This document shows, one piece after another, positions 1 through 7,169 of a stretch of DNA of 20,368 bases (position 1 is the stretch's first letter; every line of letters begins with the position of its first letter). The notes under the pieces are model-generated. The model was given only the letters and a program-made list of their open reading frames with translations, was not told the origin of the DNA and searched no databases. The DNA comes from Nitrospirota bacterium (lineage in GTDB: Bacteria; Nitrospirota; Leptospirillia; Leptospirillales; Leptospirillaceae): positions 1 through 20,368 of the forward strand of contig JAJZGM010000004.1 of the NCBI GenBank assembly GCA_021828525.1. The letters are read 5' to 3'. Made by a program: the position numbers and the translations under genes.

Positions 1-72
1 CTTTGGACAGATTCCAAGAACAATCCTTCGCCTCAGGCGGGCCGGAATTCTGGTTCCGGAGAGGTCAAGGGA

Positions 73-101
73 TTCACTCCATGAATAAATCCTTCTATAA
101 T
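73..101 (+). promoter_or_regulatory. sigma70-type promoter for the secreted-protein/lipid-kinase unit
   Basis: A perfect TATAAT -10 box lies at 96-101, with a TTCACT -35-like box at 73-78. The spacer is exactly 17 bases. Transcription would start near 108, leaving a leader of about 48 bases before the GTG at 156, which has a good ribosome binding site (GAAAGGA, 143-149). The surrounding DNA is AT-rich compared with the genes. This is the best promoter match I found in the window, but it rests on consensus matching alone. Confidence 0.6.
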
Positions 102-155
102 AGAAAATCACACATTTTTCAGTAAAAAATTCCAATCTTCCTGAAAGGACTCTTT

Positions 156-995
156 GTGAAACTTCTTCCCCGATCCCTCTCCTATAAATTCCTGTCCCTG
201 GTGTCTCTCGGGGGAGTTCTGGGAATCTTCGCCCCCTGGGCGGGAGAGGCCGCTCAAATATCCGCTCCCGAAACGGCCCTGGTTTTTACCGTCCGTGTCT
301 CCGATCACAACGCGGGGAAATCCCCCGCCGTGCGGACGGTGACCTATACCATCACCAATGACGCCATGCGCATCGACGCCCCCGCAGAGGGGAGCGACCG
401 GAGTTATCTCTGGAACCTTTCCACCCGGACCGTGGCCTCCCTCGACAACGGGAAGAGGACCTACCACGCGGACTCCCTCGACAAGATCATGGGATTTGTC
501 GATTTCTCCCAGCTCCTGGGGCAGTATGCGGGAAACAATCCCAAGGACAAGGTCATTCCCGGGACGGTCTTTCGGACCGTCGCCGGAGTCCCCTGCACAG
601 ACAAGACGACCCTTCACCGCTTCAAGGGGCGTGTGGTCGGCATGATCAACGGCGACCAGAAAATCGTCCAGTGTCTGGCCACGACCTTCCCCGGAAGCGA
701 TCTTTACCGGAACTTCCAGACGGGACTTGCGGCCCTCGCGAAGAAAGGGGCCTCTGGCAAGACTGCGGTTCCTCCTCCCTTCATGCCTCTCGCCCTGGAG
801 ACCGTCCGGACGACCGACTACTCCAAGGGATTCCTCGTGAAGATTCTCTCCGCCCTCCATCTTTACGACTCCTCGAAAATCCCCGAGCGACAGGTGGAGC
901 GGGAAAAGGTCACGGCTCTCTCTGTCCGTTCCGTTCCTTCAGGAACCTTTTCGATCCCCGCCTCCTATCAAAAGGAGACGGCTCCTGCTTCATGA
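156..995 (+). CDS. secreted protein of unknown function
   Basis: This gene encodes a 279-residue protein that I do not recognise with confidence. Residues 1-33 form a typical Sec signal peptide: basic start, a hydrophobic stretch around LVSLGGVLGIFAPW, and a cleavage-type GEAA before the mature protein. The mature part is probably periplasmic and shows no transmembrane segment. A pattern of short beta-like segments with a Tyr-Leu-Trp-Asn-Leu motif followed by Val-Ala-Ser-Leu-Asp-Asn and a Thr-Tyr is loosely reminiscent of DUF4412-type secreted proteins, which is only a hint. Two cysteines (in VPCTD and VQCLA) could form a disulfide. The GTG start is chosen because it has a ribosome binding site at the right distance and opens directly into the signal peptide. 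The stop overlaps the next gene's start (ATGA), so the two are probably translated together. Confidence 0.75.
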   Translation: MKLLPRSLSYKFLSLVSLGGVLGIFAPWAGEAAQISAPETALVFTVRVSDHNAGKSPAVRTVTYTITNDAMRIDAPAEGSDRSYLWNLSTRTVASLDNGKRTYHADSLDKIMGFVDFSQLLGQYAGNNPKDKVIPGTVFRTVAGVPCTDKTTLHRFKGRVVGMINGDQKIVQCLATTFPGSDLYRNFQTGLAALAKKGASGKTAVPPPFMPLALETVRTTDYSKGFLVKILSALHLYDSSKIPERQVEREKVTALSVRSVPSGTFSIPASYQKETAPAS

Positions 996-1900
996 TCTTC
1001 CGGCGACCCCTCCTGATCGCCAATCCCGGCGCCGGATCCCGCCGAAGGAGAGCGGCTCTTGGCCCCCTTCTCGACTCCTTCATGGCCCGGTTTCCGGAAG
1101 GCCTCGTTCTTCGCTCCCTACCGGAGCCTCCCCCGGAGAATTTCTTTGACCGGTACTCCGACCGTGATCTTCTGGTGGTCTACGGGGGGGATGGCACGGT
1201 TCACCGGATCCTTGGCCTCTCCCCCCCGTCCCGGCTCCCGCTCCTCGTCCTCCCGGGGGGAACCGGCAATGTTCTCTCCCGCTACCTTGGCATTTCCCCC
1301 TTACTGTCCCACCCCGACACCCTCTGGGAAAGACTCCCGCAGGCAGGACTTCTGAGAGTCCGGCCCGGCCTTGCCGGATCCCGTCCCTTTCTCCTGATGG
1401 CCGGGGCCGGATGGGACGGGCTCGCCGTCCGGCGGATCAGCGGGAAGTTCCTTCTGGGATCCCTCTCCTATTACCTGGCGGGGCTCGCCTCCCTCCTCTC
1501 CCCCGATCTGCCCACATTTTCCCTGACCCTGACACTTGAAAACGGGCATCAGGTGACCCGGACCGCTGTGCGCTGGTGTCTGGCCAGCCGTCTCCCCCCC
1601 TACCTTGGCCCTTTCCGGTCCTTCCCGGACGACCGGCCTGATTTACCACACCTTAATCTCACACTGGTTTGCGGCGGTCGGTGGGGGATCGTGACGGCCT
1701 TTGCGGGTCTTCTTCCGGGGGCTCCGGTGTGGATGCGGCCTTTTTCCCTGAAGGTCCGAGAAGTCGTCTTCCACCCTTCTCCCGAGGGAGGGGAGATTCC
1801 CTTCCAGGCGGATGGGGAAGCCATTGCCTCGGCCCCTAGGCTCGCTCTTGCGGGCTCAGTCCTCTCCCTGCTCTCTTTTCGAGTGGACCGGGAAGGGTGA
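992..1900 (+). CDS. diacylglycerol/lipid kinase family protein
   Basis: This gene encodes a 302-residue member of the DAGK catalytic-domain family (DgkB/YegS/sphingosine-kinase type), which transfers phosphate from ATP to a lipid hydroxyl at the inner membrane. Visible motifs are NPGAG at residues 11-15, the nucleotide-binding GGDGT at 65-69, PGGTGN at 88-93, and a C-terminal FQADGE that matches the conserved DGE of the family. Length is normal for the family (about 290-320). The ATG at 992 is preferred over the much longer upstream extension of the frame because it overlaps the previous stop codon as ATGA, has AAAGGAG at 971-977, and begins right at the conserved domain. The true lipid substrate cannot be read from sequence. 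It may recycle diacylglycerol or phosphorylate another membrane lipid. Confidence 0.85.
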   Translation: MIFRRPLLIANPGAGSRRRRAALGPLLDSFMARFPEGLVLRSLPEPPPENFFDRYSDRDLLVVYGGDGTVHRILGLSPPSRLPLLVLPGGTGNVLSRYLGISPLLSHPDTLWERLPQAGLLRVRPGLAGSRPFLLMAGAGWDGLAVRRISGKFLLGSLSYYLAGLASLLSPDLPTFSLTLTLENGHQVTRTAVRWCLASRLPPYLGPFRSFPDDRPDLPHLNLTLVCGGRWGIVTAFAGLLPGAPVWMRPFSLKVREVVFHPSPEGGEIPFQADGEAIASAPRLALAGSVLSLLSFRVDREG

Positions 1901-1954
1901 GGGATCCTCCGGAAGGTGGACCAGATTTGACAGGTTAGAACAGAAATCCGGGGG

Positions 1955-1983
1955 TTGATCGAAAGAGTCCGATGAACTAAATT
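1955..1983 (+). promoter_or_regulatory. candidate promoter for the CxxCxxCC protein gene
   Basis: TTGATC (1955-1960) and TAAATT (1978-1983) are separated by exactly 17 bases, each matching four of six consensus positions. A TATAAG sequence at 1988-1993 is an alternative -10. The predicted transcript would start about 50 bases before the ATG at 2040. A perfect TTGACA at 1927-1932 lies upstream but has no -10 box at a suitable distance. The AT-rich 139-bp gap fits a new transcription unit starting here. Confidence 0.4.
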
Positions 1984-2039
1984 GAAATATAAGGGAATGT
2001 TTTCGATCGATCACGGAAAATCATTACAGAGGATATCCG

Positions 2040-2447
2040 ATGATACGGAGGGTAAGGGATTTTTTTATGCTTTTTTTGGGAGGATTTCGGGGAAAGGCCC
2101 GACGGGCCTTGCTCTGCCTCTTTCGTCCCGGGTACGTGAAAAGGTCTGTCGAACGACGGGAGGGTTCCTGCAACCAGTGCGGCAATTGCTGCCGGATCTC
2201 CTTCTCCTGTCCCTTTCTCAAGATCTATGGAAGCCACGCCCTCTGCCGGATCTACCACATCGGACGCCCCTCCCCCTGCGTGGCCTTTCCCATCAACAAA
2301 GCCGACCTGGCCGATGTCGGGTTCGAATGCACCTACACCTTCCCGTCCGAGGAACGCTCTCCCCGACCCAATGTGGTGGAACTTCCGGTGTGGAATCCTT
2401 CCCGCCTCACCTTCAGCGATTCCGGCGGAGAGCTTGAAGAAGGGTGA
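2040..2447 (+). CDS. YkgJ-type CxxCxxCC cysteine-cluster protein
   Basis: This gene encodes a 135-residue protein. The defining motif is CNQCGNCC near residues 44-51, followed by further cysteines (in SCPFL, LCRIY, SPCVAF and ECTYTF). This is the layout of the YkgJ / zinc- or iron-chelating CxxCxxCC family, small proteins thought to bind a metal or Fe-S cluster and whose function is mostly unknown. The N-terminal 40 residues are basic and hydrophobic (FFMLFLGGFRGKARR), which could be a membrane-proximal segment rather than a cleaved signal. The ATG has AGAGGA at 2028-2033 at good spacing. The gene is convergent with the DUF433 gene, with only 21 bases between the two stop codons and no obvious terminator hairpin there. 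Confidence 0.75.
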   Translation: MIRRVRDFFMLFLGGFRGKARRALLCLFRPGYVKRSVERREGSCNQCGNCCRISFSCPFLKIYGSHALCRIYHIGRPSPCVAFPINKADLADVGFECTYTFPSEERSPRPNVVELPVWNPSRLTFSDSGGELEEG

Positions 2448-2468
2448 TTCCTATGCCCTTTCCAGATT

Positions 2469-2780
2469 TTAGGACCGGTCGACGAGATCAGAGAGATAGC
2501 CAGGAGCCCTTCTGACCCAGTCGATGATGAAATCCACCGCAAAGAGAACGTCTTCCCGGGACAGCTCCGGATAGCATTCCGTGACGATCCGGTCGATCGT
2601 GTATCCCTTTTTGAAGAGCTCCAGAAAGACCGTGACCGGGATCTGCGTTCCATCGAGACAGGGAAGGCCCCGGGCCACCCTTGGATTCATCCGGACCTGT
2701 CGTATCTTCCGGGAGGGCGTGGAGGGCCCGACCGGCGGCGCTCCTTTGTCCCCTCCTCCCTTGTGCATGGGAATCTCCAT
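2469..2780 (-). CDS. DUF433 protein (orphan antitoxin-like)
   Basis: This gene encodes about 103 residues. The C-terminal 75 match the DUF433 pattern: a Met-Asn-Pro-Arg-Val start, a Gly-Leu-Pro followed by Asp-Gly-Thr-Gln-Ile-Pro-Val (family: GT-R-IPV), then KKGYTID, ECYPELSREDV and a closing helix. DUF433 proteins are small winged-helix-like proteins, often the antitoxin partner of a PIN-domain toxin. The first 30 residues are a low-complexity Gly/Pro/Lys extension. The start at 2780 is preferred because GAGGAGAG (complement of 2786-2793) sits 5 bases upstream. An ATG at 2768 also has a GGAG, and one at 2819 would overlap the glycosyltransferase stop but has no such site. It sits 40 bases after the GT4 gene at the tail of the LPS operon, and no toxin gene is adjacent. 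Confidence 0.75.
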   Translation of the reverse strand: MEIPMHKGGGDKGAPPVGPSTPSRKIRQVRMNPRVARGLPCLDGTQIPVTVFLELFKKGYTIDRIVTECYPELSREDVLFAVDFIIDWVRRAPGYLSDLVDRS

Positions 2781-2820
2781 CGACTCTCTCCTCAAGTCTA
2801 AAGGTTTATGCCGGGTCATT

Positions 2821-3987
2821 TCAGGGGGAAGGGAAAAACGGATCCCCTCGTCCCCCGGCGATTTCGTAAGGGTTGACATTGAGCCTTCCCGCCTTCTGGC
2901 GCTCAACGGCCCACCGGTAGAAGCACTCGGTCCGGGCGGCCGCCGCCTCGATGCTGTACCGCTCATGATACACCCGGCGGATTCTGTTGATCTCGGGACA
3001 GGAAAGCTCCGGCCGAAGAGCCCAGAAAACCGCCCTGCGGGAGAGCTCCGGGAAATTCCAGGGATCCACCATCTCTCCCCAGTTGGCCCACGATAAAACT
3101 TCCGGAAGCCCCCCCTGTCGGAAGGCCACCACGGGCACCCCCAGGACCAGGGATTCGAGGGCCACCAGGGAAAAGGCCTCACGGAAGGAGGAGATCACCG
3201 TGACGGCCGCCCTTTTGTAAAAGGGAAGGGGATTGCACCACCCGGGCAGGTGGATCCGGGAGCGGACCTCTCGAAAGCGCTCGCATGAGAGTCTCCTTTC
3301 GAGATTTCCCCGGAGAGGTCCATCCCCCAGAAGGACAAGGTGAAGGGAGGGATGGATCCGGAGCATCGGGAGCATGGCTTCCAGAAGGGAGAGCTGGCCC
3401 TTGTCCCGCTGGAAGGTCCCGATCTGGAGGACGATCCGGGCTCCTTCGGGAAATTCGGGATTGATGGCGGGAGGCGGGCCCTTGCCCTCCCCCGGCTCGG
3501 GAATTCCCCGGGGAAGGGAGACCACCTTCCAGAAGGGAATCGATCTCTCCACATAGCCAAACCGTGCGATATCGCTGACCGCAACCAGAAAATCGCAGAA
3601 ATGACGGTAAGGAAGGAGTCGTTTCGGGGGATTGAGCAAATGGCGCTGACGGACGACCACCGGGCGGTCTTGCCCCAGGGAGAGGGCGGCGAACCAGCCA
3701 AGGACGCTGTCGATGTAGCTGGTCGTCACCAGGATCTGGACCTTGTTGTCCTTGATGAAGCGCCGGATGATCCGGAAGGAGCGAAGGTCGAAGTTCGAGC
3801 GGAAGGGAACGGAAAGCCCGAAGCCCTTGCTTTCGGCCACTCTCAAGAGAAAGGTTCCCGGACGGGCCGCGATGACGTACCGGTGGCCCATTTTCGAAAA
3901 GGCCACCGCCTCGTGGAAGTGGTCCTTTTCCTGACCTCCCTGCCCCATGGTGCAGTCAAGATGGAGGATGGAGAGAGGCTTTGTCAC
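2821..3987 (-). CDS. GT4-family glycosyltransferase
   Basis: This gene encodes a 388-residue group 1 (GT4, GT-B fold) glycosyltransferase, likely acting at the cytoplasmic face of the inner membrane to add a sugar to a lipid-linked core or surface glycan. The N-terminal half contains the acceptor-side MGQGGQEK loop (residues 14-21). The C-terminal Glycos_transf_1 domain runs from about residue 184 with IGTFQRDKG, LLGDGP, IHLPGW and the EX7E motif (E270 and E278 in REAFSLVALE), followed by GVPVVAFRQGGLPEV. The GTG start forms a GTGA overlap with the upstream deacetylase stop and is preceded by GGAGGGGA. The open frame extends further upstream inside the deacetylase gene, but that part is not protein-like. 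Donor and acceptor sugars cannot be inferred. Position next to heptosyltransferases suggests core-oligosaccharide extension. Confidence 0.88.
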   Translation of the reverse strand: MTKPLSILHLDCTMGQGGQEKDHFHEAVAFSKMGHRYVIAARPGTFLLRVAESKGFGLSVPFRSNFDLRSFRIIRRFIKDNKVQILVTTSYIDSVLGWFAALSLGQDRPVVVRQRHLLNPPKRLLPYRHFCDFLVAVSDIARFGYVERSIPFWKVVSLPRGIPEPGEGKGPPPAINPEFPEGARIVLQIGTFQRDKGQLSLLEAMLPMLRIHPSLHLVLLGDGPLRGNLERRLSCERFREVRSRIHLPGWCNPLPFYKRAAVTVISSFREAFSLVALESLVLGVPVVAFRQGGLPEVLSWANWGEMVDPWNFPELSRRAVFWALRPELSCPEINRIRRVYHERYSIEAAAARTECFYRWAVERQKAGRLNVNPYEIAGGRGDPFFPSP

Positions 3988-4718
3988 GGAAGATCCCCTC
4001 CCCGGAGACCCATCCGGTAGCTCATGAGCGTCAGCGCAAAACGGGGAAGTCCCATCCGACCCGACACCGGACGGCAGGCCATCCGGAAGGGATCGGAACG
4101 CCCTCGGAGCCGGTAGCGGCGGACCGTTCGGGCCGCACGGTACCCCGCCTCCCGGACCATCGACGGATGGGAGTCCCGGAAGGAACCATAGGGATAGCAG
4201 AAGGTCGTGACCGGGCAGGAGAGATCCTGGGAAAGACGATCCCGGCTCTCCCGGATCTCCCGCCAGGCTTCTCGATCCGGAATCCTCGCGAGATCCGGAT
4301 GCGTCATCGTGTGCGAGCCCGCCTCGAATCCCCGACCCACGAGCTCCCGGGCCAGGGACTGCCCCATCAGGCGATGGCCCGACCACACCGGATCAGGGGT
4401 CCAGTCGACGGTTTGTCCCATTCGTCCGGCCACGAAATAAATCGTCGCCACGAAGCCGAACCCCTCGAGAATCGGGGCCGCAAAAGTAAAATTGTCCTCG
4501 TAGCCGTCGTCGAAGGTGATCGCCAGAGGGTGGCGATTCATCGTATCAGACCCCTCCTTCCAGTTCAGGGCCCGCTCAAGAGAGGTCCCGACAAACCCCA
4601 GGCTCCCAAGAAGGGCCATCTGGGCCGAAAACTGCTTAGGTGTCACCCCGGTCCGGGGATCGGCATCCGGGGCAACCCGATGATAGTAGAGGACCGGGAC
4701 CCTGACTTCGGCCGTCAT
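3984..4718 (-). CDS. polysaccharide deacetylase (NodB-homology domain)
   Basis: This gene encodes a 244-residue CE4-family metal-dependent deacetylase. The five-motif NodB domain is visible: motif 1 TFDDGY with Asp70/Asp71, motif 2 SHTMTHPDL with metal-binding His136 and His140, and motif 3 FCYPYGSF. It begins with VPVLYYHRV, the usual start of the deacetylase domain, and has no signal peptide or transmembrane helix. It probably acts in the cytoplasm on a lipid- or nucleotide-linked sugar rather than on exported polysaccharide. Such enzymes within LPS clusters remove N-acetyl groups from core or O-chain hexosamine. ATGA overlap with the GT9 gene upstream and GTGA overlap with the GT4 gene downstream indicate translational coupling, so it may act on the sugar these transferases add. 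The exact substrate is unknown. Confidence 0.87.
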   Translation of the reverse strand: MTAEVRVPVLYYHRVAPDADPRTGVTPKQFSAQMALLGSLGFVGTSLERALNWKEGSDTMNRHPLAITFDDGYEDNFTFAAPILEGFGFVATIYFVAGRMGQTVDWTPDPVWSGHRLMGQSLARELVGRGFEAGSHTMTHPDLARIPDREAWREIRESRDRLSQDLSCPVTTFCYPYGSFRDSHPSMVREAGYRAARTVRRYRLRGRSDPFRMACRPVSGRMGLPRFALTLMSYRMGLRGGDLP

Positions 4719-5743
4719 CCAAGGACCCTTTCCACCCGGTCATAGACCTCCTCTACCAAAATGGACTCCAGGCAGTTTTCCGATCCCCGGCTGCATCCGG
4801 AATGGGCACAAGGGGAACAGGAGAGGGCATGGTAAACGACCTCCCGCCGGGGGGAGGCCGTGGGACCCCAGACCGCGGGAAGGGTCGACCCGAAGAGGCC
4901 GACCAGCGGGACATGGGCCGCATCGGCGATATGGAGCGGGCCGCTGTCGGAGCCCACGAAGACCGTCGCACGGCGGATTATGGCATCGAGAAGGCCGATC
5001 GGAGCCCCGATCAGGGGAATGGCTTTCGCTCGGGCGACTCCGGAAAGGACCGATTCGACGAGAGTCCGTTCGGGGGAGGAGCCGGCCACGATCACCCCCC
5101 CTCCCGTCCGGGAGCCCCACAGGTCGGCAAGCCTGGCGAAGCGGTCGGGAGGCCAGCGCTTGAACCAGTGGCGTCCCCCCGGATGAAGAAAAAGGACCGG
5201 CCCCTTTTTCGGGAAGGTCCGGGCCAAAAAGCCTTCGGCCTCTCCGGTCCACCGGGGATCCGGGGGATAGGCCTTGTCGCCGGACCCTGTGACGGGGAGT
5301 CCCAGGGCCGAAAAAAGTTTCCCATACTGAACACCCACCGACTCCGGACCGAAATCAAGGTCCACGGAAAGGTAGCTCTGCCAGGGATCCCCTTCCCTTC
5401 GGTCTCCCCTCGCCCCGGCCGCTCCCGTCTTTTTCGCGCCGGAAAACCGGGAAATGAGTCGGGAACGGTCGGAGACGGTCAGGTCGAAGAGAAGATCGAG
5501 TTTCCGGCTCCGGACCTCCCGGGCCAGGGCCAGGGTGCTCAAGAACCGCCGGATTCTCCCGGAGGTGGCCATGGTCATGAGGGAGATTCCCGGGAAGCGC
5601 TCAAGGGGATACGTGGTCCCGGCATTGAGCACGACCGAGATCCGGGCCTCTGGATCGAAGGACTGGATTTCCCGGATGAGGGGCACCAGGAGGATGACGT
5701 CTCCCAGATAGCGGGTCCGGATGATTCCCAGGGACAGGGCCAC
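4715..5743 (-). CDS. GT9-family heptosyltransferase (possibly WaaQ-like)
   Basis: This gene encodes a 342-residue ADP-heptose:LPS heptosyltransferase family protein. It shows the N-terminal RTRYLGDVILLVPLI motif (the GD of the acceptor side), FLHPGGRHWFKRWP in the nucleotide-binding half, the signature SDSGPLHIADAAHVP, and LFGSTLPAVWGP. The C-terminus has a four-cysteine cluster (CSPCAHSGCSRGSENCLE) whose spacing resembles some WaaQ (heptosyltransferase III) proteins, so HepIII activity is a guess. The start is GTG at 5743, one base after the upstream stop, with GGAGG five bases before it. The gene belongs to the same coupled unit as the deacetylase that follows. It could also transfer another heptose or hexose. 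Confidence 0.85.
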   Translation of the reverse strand: MALSLGIIRTRYLGDVILLVPLIREIQSFDPEARISVVLNAGTTYPLERFPGISLMTMATSGRIRRFLSTLALAREVRSRKLDLLFDLTVSDRSRLISRFSGAKKTGAAGARGDRREGDPWQSYLSVDLDFGPESVGVQYGKLFSALGLPVTGSGDKAYPPDPRWTGEAEGFLARTFPKKGPVLFLHPGGRHWFKRWPPDRFARLADLWGSRTGGGVIVAGSSPERTLVESVLSGVARAKAIPLIGAPIGLLDAIIRRATVFVGSDSGPLHIADAAHVPLVGLFGSTLPAVWGPTASPRREVVYHALSCSPCAHSGCSRGSENCLESILVEEVYDRVERVLG

Positions 5744-5744
5744 G

Positions 5745-6833
5745 TCATCCTCCGGAGAAAGAGACCGGAGCCAGAGGGGAAGGAAGTTTCCGGATCTCTT
5801 CCCAGACCGTCTCGGCCGAAATCATCTTCATGCACTGGTTGTCCGGACATCGGGCGGCAAAGGACTGGCAGGGCTGGCAGGCCAGATCGGCCTTGACGAG
5901 GCTTCCGAGAAAGGGGGCGTAGGAGACATGGTCACCCGGTCCGAAGAGGACCACGGAGGGAGAGCCTACAGCCTGGGCGAGATGGGCCGGTCCCGAGTCG
6001 TTCGAAAGTGTTCCCCGGGACAGTCGGCAGAGACCCTTGAGGGTTCCCCAGGGGAGCTGTGTCCGGATATGGACCCCCGACGGGAGCGTTTCGAAGGAGG
6101 CGGCGAAGGCTTCCTGCTGCTCCCGGTCGGCCGTTCCTCCCAGACAGAGCACATGGAAACCCTCCCTAAGGAGGCGCCCGGCGATCTCGGAAAATCGGTC
6201 AGGGGGCCAGTTCTTGGTCCGGGCTCCCGAGCCGCAAAAAAAGATCCAGTAGCGGCCTTCCGGGATCCCCTCTTCGGTCAGGAGAGTCCGCGCCAGTTCT
6301 ACGTCTGTTCCGCTCACGGTCAGCCTCGGGAGGTGGGCTCCCTCAAGGCGCCCCAGCCGGCTGACCAGATAGGGAATCCGGTCCCGGGTCAGGGCGAGCT
6401 GGACCGGCGGACAGAGGCTCATGGTGTAAACATGACGGTCCAGACGACGGTGGATCCAGGCGCTCTTGTCGACCAGACCCAGCCTGCGGGTGGCTCCTGA
6501 AACATAGGTGATGACCCGGGAGCGGGGTCCCCGGGCAAAGAAGTCGATCACCAGATCATAGCCCTGGTGCCGGATCTCGCGGAGGAAGCGGCCATAACCC
6601 CAGAGGCTTGAAAACAGGGACGTCCTCTTGGGAGGGAGACTGAATGCCCGATTGAGGCCGGGCTCCTCCCCCAGAAGGGAGTCGTAGGGGGCGCGGGTCA
6701 GATAATCGATCCGGGCCCCGGGATAGAGCTCCTTCAGGGCGGAAATGGCACCCGTTGTGAGAATGACATCGCCCAGGCTCCGGAGCCCGACCAGGAGAAT
6801 CTTCCGGACAGGAACTGAAGGGGCGGTCTTCAG
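5745..6833 (-). CDS. GT9-family heptosyltransferase with probable CTG start
   Basis: This gene encodes about 362 residues of a heptosyltransferase family protein. The conserved N-terminus is clearly present before any ATG, GTG or TTG codon: translation of the complement of 6552-6833 gives VRKILLVGLRSLGDVIL and then LKELYPGARIDYLT, the normal opening of this family. The first standard start codon in this frame is a GTG at 6551, which would remove the whole acceptor-binding region. The next in-frame stop upstream is near 6952 and no ATG, GTG or TTG lies between. The best start is CTG at 6831-6833, overlapping the Trm112 stop as CTGA with GGAGAAG (6841-6847) upstream. Later motifs are FFCGSGARTKNWP, SNDSGPAHLAQAVG, LFGPGDH and a four-cysteine cluster (CQPCQSFAARCPDNQCMK). 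A sequencing error near the start is the alternative. Confidence 0.8.
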   Translation of the reverse strand: MKTAPSVPVRKILLVGLRSLGDVILTTGAISALKELYPGARIDYLTRAPYDSLLGEEPGLNRAFSLPPKRTSLFSSLWGYGRFLREIRHQGYDLVIDFFARGPRSRVITYVSGATRRLGLVDKSAWIHRRLDRHVYTMSLCPPVQLALTRDRIPYLVSRLGRLEGAHLPRLTVSGTDVELARTLLTEEGIPEGRYWIFFCGSGARTKNWPPDRFSEIAGRLLREGFHVLCLGGTADREQQEAFAASFETLPSGVHIRTQLPWGTLKGLCRLSRGTLSNDSGPAHLAQAVGSPSVVLFGPGDHVSYAPFLGSLVKADLACQPCQSFAARCPDNQCMKMISAETVWEEIRKLPSPLAPVSFSGG

Positions 6834-7021
6834 GGCCGGCCTTCTCCGGCGGTGGCAAGAGGAATGGCCTCCTCGACCAGCATCACCGGGATGTCGTCTT
6901 TGACCGGATAGAGAAGCCCGCAGGACTGGCAGAAGAGACCATCGGGGTTGTTTTTAACCGTCAGGGATCCGTGGCATTTCGGGCAGACCAGAATCGACAG
7001 AAGAAAGGGATCGACACCCAA
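6830..7021 (-). CDS. Trm112/YcaR-like small zinc protein (UPF0434 type)
   Basis: This gene encodes a 63-residue protein of the Trm112-like family. The two zinc knuckles CPKC (residues 13-16) and CQSC, the FLLSILVCPKC opening and the LLYPVKDDIPVML ending are diagnostic. Bacterial members (YcaR in E. coli) are small proteins found near lpxK or glycosyltransferase genes. Eukaryotic relatives activate methyltransferases, but a bacterial partner is not established from this sequence. The start is TTG at 7021, strongly supported by GGAGG (complement of 7027-7031) five bases upstream. The last bases overlap the following GT9 gene as CTGA. It is the first gene after a 148-bp gap, so it may lead a second promoter-driven part of the LPS operon. 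Confidence 0.85.
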   Translation of the reverse strand: MGVDPFLLSILVCPKCHGSLTVKNNPDGLFCQSCGLLYPVKDDIPVMLVEEAIPLATAGEGRP

Positions 7022-7064
7022 GGGAACCTCCAGGAGAAAGATGAATCCGTGTGTTTTTTTCGTA

Positions 7065-7102
7065 ACCGGGAAATCCCGGTGATCTTTGGAAGAAGAATAG
7101 CA
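7065..7102 (-). promoter_or_regulatory. candidate extended -10 promoter and leader hairpin before the Trm112-like gene
   Basis: Read on the minus strand, TGC-TATTCT (complement of 7094-7102) is an extended -10 element, without a convincing -35 box. The predicted transcript starts near 7087. It would open almost at once into a perfect stem-loop ACCGGG-ATTT-CCCGGT (7065-7080), about 45 bases before the TTG start. The hairpin is not followed by a U-run on the minus strand and is therefore not an intrinsic terminator there. It may protect the 5' end or affect translation. This is low-confidence consensus reading only. Confidence 0.3.
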
Positions 7103-7169
7103 TGATCCGGTTTCCGAATACAGGAAGAGACCTCCCGGGGATCCGGGTTTCCGGCCCCCCTCCCCGCTC

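Noticed and set aside
42..59. Hairpin CCGGAA-TTCTGG-TTCCGG as terminator of a gene to the left
   Set aside because: The stem is perfect but no U-run follows on either strand, so it is not a convincing intrinsic terminator.
108..860. Minus-strand open frame of about 250 codons over the first gene
   Set aside because: It is Gly/Arg/Asp-rich with no motif. The + strand frame has a promoter, ribosome binding site and signal peptide.
671..991. Upstream extension of the lipid kinase frame
   Set aside because: It lies inside the secreted-protein gene, lacks conserved residues, and the ATG at 992 has overlap and a ribosome binding site.
4802..5896. Long + strand open frame of about 364 codons
   Set aside because: It is antisense to two well-supported GT9 genes, is rich in Gly, Pro, Arg and Asp with no family motif, and reflects high GC at third positions on the other strand.
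6556..6858. Minus-strand frame of about 100 codons between the GT9 and Trm112 genes
   Set aside because: It is a shadow in another frame over the conserved N-terminus of the CTG-start GT9 protein.
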